From positions 1 through 5,927 of the forward strand of contig JANXQX010000234.1 of assembly GCA_025353305.1 (NCBI GenBank): a DNA stretch of 5,927 bases, read 5' to 3'. Shown here in pieces: positions 5,727 through 5,927 of this stretch (the stretch's first letter is position 1; each line of letters begins with the position of its first letter). The DNA comes from Holophagaceae bacterium. GTDB taxonomy: Bacteria > Acidobacteriota > Holophagae > Holophagales > Holophagaceae. The notes beneath the pieces are model-generated. The model was not told where the DNA came from. It ran no database searches and saw only the letters and a list, made by a program, of their open reading frames with translations. The translations under genes and the position numbers were made by a program.

Positions 5727-5927
5727 TTAGATATCGTCCTCAGGGTTTGGACCCGGGTTCACCGAGTGAAAGCGACCGTTGTATTGCCGAACGAACTCCT
5801 TGAGATCAATGAGCCACTGGACCCGGACATTCTTCGGAACCGCGAAGAAGACGTTCACGAAGGAATTGTTGACCATCCACCGGTACATGGTCTTTTCATT
5901 GATTGGAATCCGATTCTTTATCTGACT
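5727..5927 (-). CDS. Partial helix-turn-helix/excisionase-like protein (C-terminal 66 residues)
   Basis: An open frame runs in from the right edge and ends at a TAA at 5727-5729, giving 66 residues; the start is outside the window. The visible part reads IPINEKTMYRWMVNN, then a short hydrophobic stretch (FVNVFFAVP), then VQWLIDLKEFVRQYN, and ends in a Pro/Asp-rich tail. This spacing resembles the small winged helix-turn-helix domains of the excisionase/MerR-like (HTH_17) group, where a 'T-x-Y-R-W' recognition-helix segment is followed by a two-strand wing and a closing helix of the 'DLxxF' type. That assignment is by eye. If right, it would bind DNA and could be a regulator or part of a mobile element. 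It is co-directional with the peptide operon but separated from it by about 120 bases and a terminator-like dyad, so it may be a separate transcription unit. Codon use looks ordinary for a real gene. Confidence 0.6.
   Translation of the reverse strand, partial: SQIKNRIPINEKTMYRWMVNNSFVNVFFAVPKNVRVQWLIDLKEFVRQYNGRFHSVNPGPNPEDDI

Noticed and set aside
1..5927. tRNA, rRNA, CRISPR array, insertion sequence or attachment-site repeats
   Set aside because: No cloverleaf, regularly spaced repeats, transposase motifs or flanking direct repeats could be found by reading.

Overview
All six protein-coding genes I can support lie on the minus strand, so the biological order runs from the right edge (position 5927) to the left. 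The window suggests a high-GC Gram-negative bacterium: one of its proteins is related to the lipid A (LpxL/HtrB-type) acyltransferases and another is a predicted exported protein with a LolA-like look, while 481-540 in rarA is 47/60 G+C. A soil or sediment lineage such as Acidobacteriota (Holophagae type) would fit, but that is a guess from general impression and not from a marker gene.

Layout, right to left. (1) The 3' end of a small protein with a helix-turn-helix/excisionase-like look enters from the edge and stops at 5727. (2) A 118-base leader (5609-5726) carries a terminator-like dyad and a very strong ribosome binding site. (3) A 40-residue peptide gene (5486-5608) has an acidic leader-like N-terminus and ends in four alternating cysteines, CxCxCxC. 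(4) A perfect 14-bp hairpin (5437-5470) lies just past its stop. (5) An M50 site-2-type membrane metalloprotease follows (HELGH and NPxxxxDG motifs), with a PqqD-like region at its N-terminus. (6) Next is a 309-residue protein of no recognised family that may be a diverged acyltransferase relative. (7) Then comes an LpxL-like acyltransferase with a substituted catalytic acid. (8) Then a 228-residue secreted protein. (9) After about 95 bases comes the housekeeping ATPase gene rarA (206-1411), followed by a strong nested inverted repeat downstream of it.

Genes 3 to 8 look like one translation-coupled operon: the junctions are a 13-nt overlap (start uncertain), an ATGA overlap, a TGATG junction or a 24-nt gap, and an 8-nt overlap. 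The arrangement (tiny Cys-rich peptide with leader, strong SD, hairpin after the precursor, and a membrane protease with a possible peptide-recognition domain) is what a ribosomally synthesised, post-translationally modified peptide (RiPP) locus looks like. The unusual part is the partners: two acyltransferase-like proteins and an exported LolA-like protein, and no radical SAM, YcaO, LanM, MNIO or ABC transporter gene in view. My working inference is a small, possibly undescribed peptide system in which a Cys-rich peptide is matured at the membrane and perhaps lipidated. A metal-binding peptide is the main alternative.
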